64,000 nt of DNA, taken from the NCBI GenBank assembly GCA_021292165.1, contig CM037876.1, positions 286,476,521-286,540,520 on the forward strand, in the 5' to 3' direction. Shown here one piece after another: positions 1-11,399 of the stretch. Numbering within the stretch: position 1 is the stretch's first letter; every line of letters starts with the position of its first letter. Under the pieces are notes generated by a model, which saw only the letters and a program-made list of their open reading frames with translations, was not told the origin of the DNA and did no database searches. This DNA comes from Shinisaurus crocodilurus. Taxonomy: Eukaryota; Chordata; Lepidosauria; Squamata; Shinisauridae. A program made the position numbers and the translations under genes.

Positions 1-1338
1 TTTGGCAGTTGTAGATGATAATTAAGATGTGTTTTAGCTCTCGGAAAAAAGGTTTCTATAATTTAGCTTCACACAGAAGTAGAACATAGTTGTTCCTTGG
101 TGTGATTAAATCAAAGAAACTTTACACATGCATTTTTCTAGACAAGCCATTTATTTGAAATACCAACTATATGTAGGATAAAGTCAGTGTTAACATGCTT
201 CTCAGCAACAGTAGAAAAATAGAACCAGTGAAAACCTTTTTACAACTGTAATGGTACTCAAAAGAGAAATGTATTGTTTTACAATGCATCACACAAGACT
301 AGAATTCAATTCTAGAGGTACCTAAATAAAAATACTATATTTTCTTTAAAAACCAATATGTACAATTGAAGCGTAAACAAGTTTTACAAAGTACTGGTTA
401 TGCAGGTTGTAGAAAAAACACTTGCATAGGACATGAAGTTGGTTTAAGAAAATTTCTGAGCCTTTAGCATTGAAGGCACTTGACTTTATACCAGTAACAG
501 CACAAGAACGTTAACATCATGGACAATTAACACCTTCCAAAAATACATACAAGTATAGAAATACCAAATGTTTTTTCTTCAGCTTCCCCCAACATTCCAC
601 ACATAACCCTCCACCATATAAACACACAGTCATTGGGAGTAGCTAGAATAATAGTGCCATCTGCAGCCCATTTCAAAATAAGTTACATAAGAGATGAAAA
701 ACGTGTTTTTTTTAATATTCCATGCCTGAAACAAAATTATAAAGCAGGGAAGGGCCAATCTTTTCATTTTATCTCTTATTAAAGGCAGAAAAAAGATCAA
801 AGAAGAATTAAAATATGAAACATACTAGATGTTTACCGACAGTTATTGTAACCTTATGGGACCAGGATAACTTAAGTAGCTCCAATAGTATTCTTTTAGA
901 AGACTTATTTGTAAACACATTGACCAGGATCCAAAGTACTACGCATGGAGGCTTTCCAGATTCTCTGTCCTGACAGCATCCTTCTGCCTGCTCCCAATAT
1001 ATCCTGAAAAGCCCCCCTCACCAGACAAGGAGCAGCAGCCCTTTGCACCTCTAGTGGTAACACATCAGACACACACACTGTATATACATGGAAACACATT
1101 GTGCGCACACACCACTTTGGATCCCAGCCACAGGTTAGAACACATTTTTCCCTCGCAGGATGCATACCAAACCAGTTTTGGACAAGATTTTGTACTGTCG
1201 CAGCAAAATTAGCCAAGATTATAGTTTTCAGTTTCCATACTGCAACGTCTTTCATCGTATACCAATTGTTCCATAAGCAATTATTTCTCTTTCAAAGCCA
1301 CAGCTGTATGGTTTCTGAATACTTGGAATCTCCAACAA

Positions 1339-1344
1339 TTTATT
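1339..1344 (-). terminator. candidate AATAAA poly(A) signal
   Basis: The hexamer TTTATT on the plus strand reads AATAAA on the BTBD7 strand about 3.5 kb past the stop codon. A second minus-strand AATAAA is at 150-155. Neither can be shown to be used, and chance hexamers are common in AT-rich DNA. Confidence 0.25.
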
Positions 1345-1880
1345 CAAAAGTGCTTTATGCAAACAAAGGATTATTTCTTTAAGCTGCTAAAACCATACTG
1401 TGCCTTGAACATACCAAACACACTGCATAGCTGTTGATTACTGCAGCATTGAACAGTTGGGACTTCCTAGTTGCTTCACAGGTCCTGCTTTTTGGAGGAC
1501 AAAAGGACTGAGTAATTGAAGTTCTGAGTAAATCATCTGTCCAGCAGAATGTAAATTAATTTCAATTATGGTACAAGTCATGTTTGATAAATTTGACCTT
1601 AGGCCAAATTAGCCCCTTGGCAAAATAGCTGCACTTCTTTGGGCCATGGATACAGAAGCTAGTCTGTAATTGGCCTCTTACTCATATGCTGTTTACACAT
1701 AGTGATATCAATACAGGACAAAATAAAGATGTCTTTTCTTATGGAAGCACAAGAGTAGTATGGAATGACAGCCTGTATGTAGAGTTAGTAAATGAGCTAC
1801 CTAGTGGTCCTGCCAAGGCGGCACTGATCTGATCAAACCCAACATACAGATGCTGGGGAAGAGGATCAAGTTTAACAAGC

Positions 1881-2017
1881 TAAGGACACCGTCCTATGCA
1901 TGTTTAGACAAAAAAGGCCTACAACTCCCAGCATGCTCCAGCCAGCCACTGCTGGCTGGGGCACGCTGCAAGTTGTAGGCCTTTTTTCTGTCTAAACATG
2001 CATAGGACTGTGCCTTA
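1881..2017. repeat. palindromic MITE (CCTATGCATGTTTAGAC family)
   Basis: The two halves are near-perfect reverse complements. The left arm carries GTCCTATGCATGTTTAGACA and the right arm carries its complement before TGCCTTA. A related copy is at 54416-54599. The outer TAAGG and CCTTA make the exact ends uncertain. Transcribed from BTBD7 it would fold into a long hairpin in the presumptive 3' UTR. Confidence 0.75.
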
Positions 2018-2694
2018 AAGAGCACTAATAGCAGTTAGTGTGCTATTCACATACTAGAAGAAAATACTATGCTTAATTAAAGCCCTAGAGGTAAAAAGTC
2101 AGAAGCCAGTATCTTGATGCCTCACTTTTTCTCTCTAAGCATTTCTGCATTACCTTCCCAACTTAATGCAAGTTTTGTTTTAGATTGTCTAAGTGGCCCA
2201 ATTGCCTTTAAGCCTACTACAAAATGCTGTCCCTTATCTGGATTGTCTTTCATCTATAACATCCTATGCTGTGAAGTGGCAATTTACTTGACTTCAAAAG
2301 CTGCAATTTTGTTTTCTGGGAGCCAACATGCATTTAAAAGCTATTCCACAGTAAAAACCATATGTAAACTAAATCCCAATGGATTACCTCAGCCAACTCT
2401 ATAGCCACTATTGAGATTGAGAATTTACCCCTCAGATGCACAGAGCCTATCATATTTCACTACCAACTTGCCAAGTAAATTGGCTCTGTTTAGGGATGGA
2501 CAAAATGAGCTACTTGAAATAGAACATTTGAAATCCAGAATATAGACATAGGCTTTTCTGTGGCTTCTTGTTTGGGAGAGTGGGTTTAAAATCAGTGTGC
2601 ATGAGTATGTGGGAACTATTAGAACAAAGACAACCCTACCCTAAGTTTTCTACATGGCAAAGCCAACATCAAAGAATCATTCCAACTTCTACGC

Positions 2695-2810
2695 CAGTCT
2701 TCACCAACGTGGTGCCCTCCAACTGCCATCAGCCCCAGGCAACATGGCCAATGGTCAGTGATGATAAAAGTTGCCCAAGCCATCTGGAGGGCACTGCTTT
2801 GGTGAAGGCT
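2695..2810. repeat. degenerate palindromic MITE (GTGCCCTCCAGATG family)
   Basis: The left arm CTTCACCAACGTGGTGCCCTCC faces a right arm ending GGAGGGCACTGCTTTGGTGAAGG, with a central CCATCAGCCCCAGG region. The same family occurs at 15737, 21727, 23020 and 24378. No clear target duplication remains here. Confidence 0.6.
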
Positions 2811-3201
2811 ATCTTATACCATGGGAGACAGCTAAAAAGTGTTAGACAAGATGACATAGTGGATTTCCATATTTACTTGTGGCCAAGAGAGAGATTTTTC
2901 TTAAAGGGAAGCCAAACAGCTGATTCAAAGAACACTGAATTAAGTTTGATGGAGCTATAGTCTTGTTGAATGGGTTTAAACTGCAACCTGCCTAACCTGC
3001 CTTCCCTGCCAGCAGGACAACACAAATCAGATGTTTGGCCAATGGCACCAAGTTTTTAAACCACCATTAGAGCAATCAGACTTCAACTATACGCACAAAA
3101 CGTATTGTGAAAGGGATAGGATGAGAGGCGTTACACTTTGTAAAGATGCAACACCATGCTTGAAGTGTAGTAAAGTTAATGTAATGTAAAGTTCTGGATA
3201 A

Positions 3202-3205
<4 letters not shown>

Positions 3206-3270
<65 letters not shown>

Positions 3271-3272
3271 CA
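3206..3272. repeat. compound microsatellite (TC)n(AC)n
   Basis: About twenty TC units run directly into about thirteen CA/AC units. On the minus strand this gives an apparent reading frame of alternating Arg-Glu and Cys-Val, which is a simple-repeat artefact. Confidence 0.97.
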
Positions 3273-4858
3273 CTGCTGCAGAATGTTTTCTTTAACAGTG
3301 TTTTTTCCCCTCGAGATTGGAGGCAAGGACAAAAAGAAGTTCTTTTTTTAGAGTTGAGAACAAAAGGTGTGATTAAACATTGAAACAAAGTTTACATTTT
3401 AACAGAGTCAAGTATCTCAAAACAGAGTCAGATTTAAGGTTAGTTAATTTTCTGACTGAGGTCTTCAGGTGATGGAAGAGCTATTTTGGAGTTGACCACC
3501 ATATCAAGTCGGACCTTCATTATGAATTACCACACAGTGGTTTTGGAACTTTTCCAGTACTTGCAACTGCTGACTGCCGAAATGGCCATTGCTAGTGGCA
3601 ATAGACATGTCTAAACTATCAGCCCTGTGTCTCTACTTTGTGTTCATAAAACCATGGAGTCCACACCATCTTTAAAAACAAAAACACAACAAACACAGTC
3701 AAAAGGTTGGGATTAAGAAATTAAGTGCTAAATTTCTTACAGGTATTTCAGCCGTAGCTGTTATTCTTCAATATGTGATTTCTGTCCACAAAGCAAGAGA
3801 TTTATAGCGTCAAGGAGCACTCAATGACATCACTGAGACCGCAGCCCTTAGTTTCTTAATTAGAGGCAGAACACAGAAGGCAGTCAGCATTCCTCTTAGT
3901 GCCTCTATTGGAGAGGCAGCCTCCTCTAACAAGATGGAGCATTAACACCAATGTCAGATATTAAGCAGCATCTTCCCACCCTCCTGGGCTTGGTATGAAA
4001 CCTTCCCATCTTCTTATAAAAGGAAAACTTGATGAGAGTTTTTACAATACTGTCACAATTTGCAGTACTATATGTACTCTAACCAAGGGGGTTAAATAAG
4101 TGCTTCTCAGAGGTTCCATGTTCTGAAAAAGAAAAAGGGAGATCTCAAGAAACCTTAAAGGAGTTGCACTCCACACTTCCACAGAAAATCCCAGCCACAA
4201 ACATTAGTGAGCACTTGCTACATCAATATGAAGGCCAGCTGCCATGGACTTGGTAAACAGAGCATACAAATTCGGCTGGATTCTTGCACTAGTGGTAGAC
4301 CGGGAAGGCTTCAAACCTAACCAGAGCAGTTGCTTAAATGTGCTGTTCTTTGGAATTCCTATAGTCATTCAAAAATAAAGACAGACATTGTCACCATCTT
4401 ATAAGAAAATACATCTCAAGTGTGCAACCCAATGCACACAGGAAACCAGGAGGTGAAAGATTTCTTAAAAAAAAAAAAAAAAGCCACCCAGAAGAGTATC
4501 AACATACAGTCCTTTAAAATATGACAGTAAAAGTTTAACATACTAATACAAAATCTAATAAAATTAATGTACAGGTGCAAAAGGCTACCTTCCCACCCAC
4601 CCCCAAAGGTGCCAACTAATTTTTTTTTTAAAAGAGGCTTAACAAAATCTGTTCAGATCACAAACCCTGAAGCAGCATTCCAAATAAACTGGTAGCATGC
4701 CATCTCTACTGAAGCCATGTATATACAAAAAATCTTTTTTTAAAAAATGATGTAGTGGCTGGCATTTAAATGATCTTGCCCAACAAATGTTAGGCGAAAG
4801 ATGGCAAAGACTGGATATTTCACTACTCTTAGGCACAGAGAAGAAGTGGAGGTGGTTT

Positions 4859-5677
4859 TCAGAGAGCAGATTTTTTGTACAGGAAGTCTGGTTTGCTTGG
4901 AGACCTCCTTCCTCTGCTTACTGCCTCTTCCCTTTCCAAATCTACATTTCTCTGTGCTTCATGCTCCAGGGGCTCAATGTCTGCCAATCGCCGGCTGGAT
5001 TGCTCTTCGTGGATCTCTGAGCTGTACGCGGGGGGCAGAGAAGGTCGGCTTGAGGTTAGCCCATAGGTCAAGTCAGTTTCTAATTTTGTTCGTGCTCTTG
5101 CATGAACTGGGGCATTCCCAGTGTTTTCTTGGGCAGCCAATGCCAAGTCCAACCGCTGGGGAGGTTGTTCTAAGACATCGAGGTGTAGAGGTTCATTCTT
5201 TTGTCTGTGTGGATGCCCTTCTTGAGAAAGTGCATACTCTCTCCGAGAGTCTTCTAGCTTTTTAGGAGAGATGTGATTAGTTAAGTGGGTCGCCTTTAAG
5301 CCACTGGGCGATGCTTTATTGTGGCTATACAAATCTGGGCCAAAATAGATGCCTTGAGAAGGTGAAGGAGTGTGCCTGCCAGGGGCAGGAGTAGAAGGTC
5401 TGCATGCAGCACTGGAGAAGTCATACAAATCGGGATATTCCTGTTGATTCTCCCTAGTATCCAGTTTTTGTTCAACTGAATGTTTTTTCCTGGAACTGTG
5501 TATGTGCCTTGTCTGAATGCATGAAAGGTGTTGAGGTGGTCCTGGCCCAACCTCCAAAACAGGCTGGCTCAGTTCTGTGTCAACAGTCAGCTCTGGCAGC
5601 CTCCTGTCTTTGAGAGACATTGTCGACACACCCATAGCAATATCTGGCATCAGCTCATTGAGCACAGGTTGAGTACC
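4859..5677 (-). CDS. BTBD7: BTBD7 terminal coding exon, C-terminal tail
   Basis: This exon encodes about 272 residues and the TGA stop at 4861-4859. It opens after a TTCCAG acceptor with GTQPVLNELMPDIAMGVS, and the final residues are SPSKPDFLYKKSAL, the conserved end of the family. The stretch is hydrophilic and rich in Ser, Pro, Arg and Glu, with no folded domain visible, so it is probably disordered and regulatory. It contains conserved blocks such as FGPDLYSHNKASPSGLK and a C-terminal basic patch. The residue after the junction Val is Gly, where I recall Arg in mammals. No stop or frameshift interrupts it. Confidence 0.96.
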   Translation of the reverse strand, partial: GTQPVLNELMPDIAMGVSTMSLKDRRLPELTVDTELSQPVLEVGPGPPQHLSCIQTRHIHSSRKKHSVEQKLDTRENQQEYPDLYDFSSAACRPSTPAPGRHTPSPSQGIYFGPDLYSHNKASPSGLKATHLTNHISPKKLEDSRREYALSQEGHPHRQKNEPLHLDVLEQPPQRLDLALAAQENTGNAPVHARARTKLETDLTYGLTSSRPSLPPAYSSEIHEEQSSRRLADIEPLEHEAQRNVDLEREEAVSRGRRSPSKPDFLYKKSAL

Positions 5678-6213
5678 CTGGAAAAAGAGAACAGCCATTT
5701 CAACTTGACCTATTTACTCCTTTATGTTCTAGGTACAAGCACAAGATCTTACCTCCCCACCCCTCAAACTACTTTAGCCTCCAAAAGTGCAAGATTACAA
5801 CAGGCCACAACTAACACCCTGGAACTTTCCTTTTTTTTTTTTTTTTAAGTAACACAATTTGTTTGTCTCAGTGTAAGTAGATGGGCACTGGCAACAGGAG
5901 TGCATCTAATATTCCACACTTAGAGCTTAGATAGTGACATTGTAGGAAATCACTTAAGTGGAGTGGTCCAAAATCTCAAAATTAGAATAACTTAACTTCA
6001 TGCAGTATATTTGCAATTGGCCCATGTAATATACAAACCCTTATATTATTACTGGAGAAAGCAGGGTATCAGGGAGAATGCTTTCATATGTGCAATTTGT
6101 TGCACAGACCCTCCTGTAGAGATGCACTCAGACTCATACTGGATTACTAACTCAATAGTCAGATTATGAGAAGTAGCTACGATAAGGAATTCTTCAACAT
6201 TATTGGAGAGTTA

Positions 6214-6684
6214 AAGTGCAATCCTATCACCCCCGCCTTCAATGCACATAAACCTCTGAAGTTGGAGGCTTACGTGCATCCAATGCACGGTGCGAGGCAC
6301 AGCAGTGGCGACCTTTGCTTTGTCGCCGCTGTGCCTTGCGCCCTGCATTTCATCTAGACAGCCGTTTTTGGCCCTCTAGATGAAGCTCTTTGAAGGGGGA
6401 GGGAAGGCGGCTGGGGTGCTGTTTGTATACAGCGTAAGCTTCCTCCCAGCCTCCTCCCCTCCCTGCCCCCCAAAAACACTCATTTTCCTCCTCTCCGAGG
6501 CCAGTTTGCGACCTCAGGGAGGCAGTCAGTGTGGTTCTTTCCGTGTTGGCTGTGAGGGGGGCGGGGCAGGGGCTCGGTGTTCAGAGACCCAGCTCCAAGC
6601 TCACAGGACCTTGGAGCTGGGACTCCGAATAATCCTATGCCCCCCACCCTCCAGCAAGATCAGAGGGCCAAAGGATTGCACCCT
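6214..6684. repeat. GC-rich block with inverted GTGCAATCCT ends
   Basis: The block starts AAAGTGCAATCCTATC and ends AAAGGATTGCACCCTT, giving short inverted termini, and is more GC-rich than the surrounding intron. The GTGCAATCCTA terminus resembles that of the MITEs near 54.4 kb. No matching target duplication was found, so it is called a probable non-autonomous transposon of unknown class. Confidence 0.5.
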
Positions 6685-8314
6685 TAGACAATGAATGTAG
6701 TTTAATAAGAAATGAAGTGTCAGCCCTTCTGATACTGAGCAAACATTCATATTGCTGTTCATTTAGTGTATTTCACTTCTGAACACTGTCAACAAAGCAT
6801 ATTTTTTTGCAAAATAAATGCATGGCAAGCTACTTAAACAATTCTGAGCATCAGATAGCTCTTGATTCCACCTCCACCCCCAAATCACTTAATTTAATTG
6901 CTTTGACTTGAGCAAATCAGAGTAATCCATCTCAAGAAAACTTCCAAAAGAAATGAGACTTTCTGCTGATGTGAAACATCAGAATATTGGTGCTTTGTAA
7001 ATAAAGCCACCACCTACAGGGTTCCCAGTACTCTCAGAAGTTCTAGACATGTAATGGCAGATAATTTCCTTTTTGAAATGAGTTAATAGCTGCTGGATCT
7101 CAATCCAGCTACCACAAGCATGCAGCTGCAGTTTGTGCAGCTTTGTTCAATAAAATACTTTTCTTGTTACTCAGACAAACAAACAATATGGATTTAGCAG
7201 TAGGAAATCATCTAGACTTGAACACAGCTTTCTAAAGAATAACTGCAAATAATGGAGGGGAAGTGGATTTGACCTATTCCCATTATGGAAGAGGAACTGT
7301 TAACTGAACTTCCAGTGTTCAAGTTTATATCAGGATATTCACCCAAAAGTTACCAAATTCACCTAGCTAACATAACCAAATCCTTCCTAATTTGTTCCAG
7401 GCCAGCTTTTATTGTTGTCTGCAGCGTGTCTTATATAACAGGGACCAAGCTGGTTTTATATGTTTATAGAACAAGCCAGGTTTATATGTTTATATTGGAC
7501 AGTGAATTTTCTTTGCTTTCAAAGCTCCAGCTCAGCAGCTCTGGCCTGTACATAAAGAATAGGTTTTTGCTTTGAAACATTAAACCATGAACTTTCTTTT
7601 AAGCCTATCCCATCTCTTTAGCACCTTGGCATGAATTATTCAGCTGAACACAAGCTGATTTGAAAGATCATGAAATAAAAATCCTGAAAGCACCTTGGAT
7701 GCCATCTATGCTAGCTTCAAAAGCTTAAAAAACCGAATAGAATCAACGAGAGCAATAGCAAAAATCTGCCTCCACTAAATCCACTCTCTCTGTTCTACTA
7801 CTTTTTGTTTGTTTATTTCCCAGTGTCAGTTTATTTGACACTGAAGGGGTTTGGAGAAGTACTAAAAAGGAGAACTAGAATTAATTTCTCTGCCTACTTT
7901 GCTCGTGTCTCTTCACCCTCCGCTTAAACTTAGGGTTGCTTTGAACTTGTTGTACTTACCATGCAAGTATTTGCTTTATTTTATGCCTGCGGTGCTTCTT
8001 GCCAATCCTGGCACCATGCTCAGCAGGTGCCTGAGTAAATCCATTAAGTCATTAGGGTAATCTGTTATGTCATGAAAAATCTACCTAACGAGTGGGGCTT
8101 GTTGGGCTAATTTGATATACACAAGGGCTAGAGGGAAGCTACGTAATGGTTGTGTGTGACTACTATGGAATAATCCAGAACTATACTACCTGATCATGAC
8201 TCAGCTGCTCTGCAAGGAAACTGAAGGCTAAACATTTTTACATTGGCAAGTTCAAAATGGCTCTTGTAAATGCCAAATCTTGTTCTCTTCACCAGGATTA
8301 CATCACTCTGATTT
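6685..8314. other. intron sequence with no recognised feature
   Basis: AT-rich intronic DNA between the terminal and penultimate coding exons. I see no conserved exon, repeat boundary or RNA gene in it. Confidence 0.6.
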
Positions 8315-8407
8315 CAGGGGTAGGCAGAAGAGGTTTTGGACTTCAACACTCAGAAGCCCTTGCCAGCATAGCCAATGGTCAGGAGATCTACTTTCTGCCC
8401 ACCCCTG
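8315..8407. repeat. short palindromic hAT-like MITE
   Basis: It begins CAGGGGTAGGCAGAAG and ends CTTTCTGCCCACCCCTG, so the termini are inverted repeats. The centre contains CCAGCATAGCCAATGGTCAGG, shared with the other palindromic MITEs in the window. A sister copy is at 35433-35544. Confidence 0.7.
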
Positions 8408-8472
8408 CTCTATCTTAATATCCACACATTTGGAGTGTGCATAACGTGTCTATACATATACAGCATACTTAC

Positions 8473-8901
8473 CACTTGTTTTTCAGCAGCCATCACAGCT
8501 GCTGCTGCTGCAACGGTTTGTCTTCCCAGTCCTGTCGTGTTAGTGCAATCGGGAGGCGTGGCTTTGACACCAGATAAGTAGATGGGCGGGGCAGCTTTAG
8601 GCGCCGCTCTGGCATGAAACAGTGAATGGTTACAGGGGTAAGAAAAGGAACGTGAGGGATGCTGGCTCTGTGCCCTTTGCTTCCACCCGACTTTGAACTG
8701 ACTGTGAATCGGAGTAGCTGGCGGATGGTAAGGAGGAGGAGGAGGGGGCAGCGGTGGATGGAAGGCCACAAAAGAGTCGAGTTCTGTAAACATGGTTTCT
8801 GCAGTTGGCGTGCTGTTCACACGGCACCGCCCTGACTGTCTCAGGGTCAAAAGCGGGCTTTCATCCCCAAAGTGCTCATCAGGAAAGAACTTGTGAGGAT
8901 T
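8473..8901 (-). CDS. BTBD7: BTBD7 coding exon, Pro-rich and Ala-rich linker
   Basis: This 429-bp exon encodes 143 residues in phase 0 at both ends (acceptor TTGCAG, donor GTAAGTATG). It begins NPHKFFPDEHFGDESPLLT. It contains a proline run (PPLPPPPPPYHPPATP) and a short alanine run (TVAAAAAVMAAEKQ) before the splice site. The segment follows the conserved globular part and is probably flexible. The proline run could bind SH3 or WW domains, which is inference only. The alanine run looks shorter than I recall for mammalian BTBD7. Confidence 0.97.
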
Positions 8902-9976
8902 CTGCAACAGAAAGACAGAACACAGAAGAAGTGGGAAAATTCATATGAACCTCTGCTGCAAGGCCTGGGAATTGTTTGCCTAGGTCTCCTTCTGCAATAT
9001 ATGCCCCACCTCTGGGTGATGGTTAGATCTGCTTTTATGAAGTCCTAGCATTCAGTCTGTGTTTCACCTACATGAGAAGTTAAGGAAGGCACCCTAAAGA
9101 GCAGTCAACTCTTCTACAAATATAGATAAATTCCTAGCTACACTTCCATTTCAACAATATGGGAATGGCAGTTTTGTGCTACAATTATTTTGCAAACAAA
9201 CATACACAAAAAAATCAGGTGCCATGTTTTTAGAATATCAGGCTAAGTGCCTGAGGATGTATTCCTGTTTAATTTTTTTAACAGCATAAAAACTATTTAT
9301 ACACATTCTTATTTTATAGGCAACCACTGGGTGGCTCTCTCTGTGGAATAAAGGAAGTATTTTACAATTCTTATTTGTTTCTTTAAAAACAGTACTTTCC
9401 TTTCTTGATTAGAAAAGAAAAAAGTTTTTGCTTGTTTTTTTTCTCCAGAAGCACATTTTCTGTTTGGCAGGTTAAGAAAAAAATGTTGGAGTAACACTGT
9501 GAGCTTTTTAGACTAGGCTTATTAAGATTGTTTTCTTTGCGTAGGTTTTTAGTTCAAAAGCTTTAAAAAGCAGTTTATTGTTAATGCATTATTATTAATT
9601 TATTATTATTTCTTTACTGGTATGTTTTCAGGTGAGTTTATTTTTCTGTAGGAACATTCAGAATAGAGCAGCAAAAAGGAGTTCTGAACTGCTGTTCAGT
9701 TAGATATGAGGAAATCTGATGCATTCCTTCTATACAGCATATCCTCTATAACCTTGCCTAAAAATATAGGTGCGATGCTCCCTTAACGTTCTTATTAATC
9801 CTTCCTCCAGCAATGAATTCACTAGCCACTCAAAAACTGTTGTACTTCATCTTACAAGGTGCTTACATGTATGTATGAATGCACATCCTGTTTTCAAGCA
9901 GATTAAAAAATAAAATCACCAGCCAAATTGGGGGGAAAGTTAAGTGCCTGCTACCTTTACTGTTGATGCTTCATAC

Positions 9977-10155
9977 CTGCAAGAGCTCAGCAGCGGAATC
10001 AGAAAGTCCAAATTCCCTCAACACACGGATCTGAATCTCATAACTGACAGTAGCCCCTTCTCCACAGTTAAGAGCATAAGCTCTTTGCACCTGCTCAGTA
10101 TGGCGGAGCTCCTGCAGACGTTTGACCATCTCTTTAACAACAGACAGACGAGGAA
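9977..10155 (-). CDS. BTBD7: BTBD7 coding exon, conserved C-terminal globular segment
   Basis: This 179-bp exon completes a split Val codon and encodes 59 further residues ending in EIQIRVLREFGLSDSAAELLQ. The sequence is strongly conserved with the family (MVKRLQELRHTEQVQRAYAL, GATVSYEIQI). It is predicted to be mainly helical. The acceptor is preceded by an uninterrupted run of cytosines on the gene strand, and the donor is GTATGAAG. Confidence 0.97.
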
Positions 10156-10157
10156 CT

Positions 10158-10170
10158 GGGGGGGGGGGGG
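10158..10170 (-). promoter_or_regulatory. BTBD7: poly-C polypyrimidine tract at splice acceptor
   Basis: Thirteen consecutive G on the plus strand read as C on the BTBD7 strand, the last being the C of the CAG acceptor. A pure C tract at this position is unusual, because typical tracts mix U and C. Its length could vary by replication slippage or sequencing error. Confidence 0.75.
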
Positions 10171-10721
10171 AATGAACATAGAGAAAACAACACAAGTTGA
10201 AATTGTTTCTTGTACTGTTGCAATGAGCTATGATTGAGTCAAAAGGCCACCAAGATCATGTTTCTAAAGATCAGAGTCTGGACTTATTTGTGCTAAGAAA
10301 GACATACAGCACAGTGACTGCTGTGCAAATGCACATGTTAGGAAAGGCAAGAGCAGTAATGGACTTGAGTCACCAAGCTCTGCAGAGGTAGATACAAGAG
10401 GGCAGAAGGAACCCAATCTCCTCCTATCTCTCATGTGACAAAGAACCACTGATACTGGGGGAAAGGCATCTGAAAGCTCAAATTTCCAGATTGCACATGA
10501 TCACCCTTTCCTCTGCCACACAATCTAGTTGCTACATGAAGCCAAAACCCAACTCCTTCCCCAACAGGCCTAGGCTCTTGCCTTCTTCCTTCCATTATAA
10601 TTTCTTTTAACATGTTCCCTTCTGTCTACCTTCTGCCAAGAGCTACCACCTTCCCTTCAGCAACCTCCTTGTTGATATCAGTTTCAGCCTTAAAATCATT
10701 TTGCCCTATATAACACTTTCA

Positions 10722-11399
10722 TTTTTATTTTTTTAGTTATTATACACTACATACAACACTGTAAAACAAAAACATACAGCTACAGTAAATCATAAGGTGC
10801 ACCCCCCACCCGCCTAGGGACCAACTAATATACTTCCATCCCCTTAATCAATTGAATTCCACATTCCAAAAATGTAACATGTCCTGACAAGGCATACTCC
10901 CCTTCCCCTTTATTAATATATATTCTAATAATTGATTCCATATATCCATAAAATTATTCTTAACTGTCCCTTTTTGCATTTGATACTACAAGTTAGCTTA
11001 TCGTTTAGGGCTATATCCCAAACTTCCTTATACCAATCAGTTATTAGAAAAACATGTACTTTCCATTTCCTCGCTATCATTAACCTAGCCGCAGTTAACA
11101 AGTTTACAATTAGTTCCTTCGTATTTTGGGCACAAGTGACTTTATTGGTTATTGATAACAAAGCAAGTTTAGGACAGACCTCTAGATTAATACCAATAAT
11201 TTCTGATATTTCTGTAAAAACCTCTCGCCAAAATTCCAGTACATTTTTACAACTCCACCACATATGGGCATATGTACCTATTTCCTGACATTCTCTCCAA
11301 CAGAGTGCAGAGCAATTGTTATCTATTCTATTTAATCTTACTGGAGTTAGGTACCATCTCCATATTAATTTATAGAAATTCTCCTTTATCCTAGTTGAA
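10722..11399 (-). mobile_element. 5'-truncated L1 (LINE-1) insertion
   Basis: On the minus strand the sequence reads the C-terminal end of L1 ORF2, including FYKLIWRWYLTPVRLNRID, then a CW-x-E-C zinc-knuckle-like region and GTYAHMWWSC. It continues through a short 3' UTR to an A-rich tail (T-rich on the plus strand near 10722-10735). A perfect 16-bp target duplication CTATATAACACTTTCA flanks it at 10706-10721 and 11400-11415. Only about 680 bp of the element was inserted. It is 64-kb-window sister to the L1 at 57494. Confidence 0.93.

Larger units (their letters stand above)
1..4858 (-). other. BTBD7: presumptive BTBD7 3' UTR and downstream DNA
   Basis: This stretch lies directly 3' of the BTBD7 stop codon on the minus strand and has no credible coding exon on either strand. 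It is AT-rich and mostly unique, interrupted by two palindromic MITEs and a CT/CA microsatellite. BTBD7 orthologues have long 3' UTRs, so much of it is probably UTR, but its end cannot be fixed from sequence. From known vertebrate synteny a convergent UBR7 could end near the left edge; no UBR7 coding sequence was seen. Confidence 0.5.

Noticed and set aside
1..900. Convergent UBR7 3' end at the left edge
   Set aside because: Only synteny recalled from other vertebrates suggests it; nothing in the sequence confirms it.
905..1382. Overlapping open frames on both strands near 1 kb
   Set aside because: No conserved motif or splice context; probably chance frames in UTR or intergenic DNA.
3076..3332. 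Open frames with long Arg-Glu and Cys-Val runs
   Set aside because: They are translations of the (TC)n(AC)n microsatellite.
4801..5265. 154-residue plus-strand open frame over the last BTBD7 exon
   Set aside because: It is antisense to a conserved coding exon, which keeps frames open by composition; it has no family similarity.
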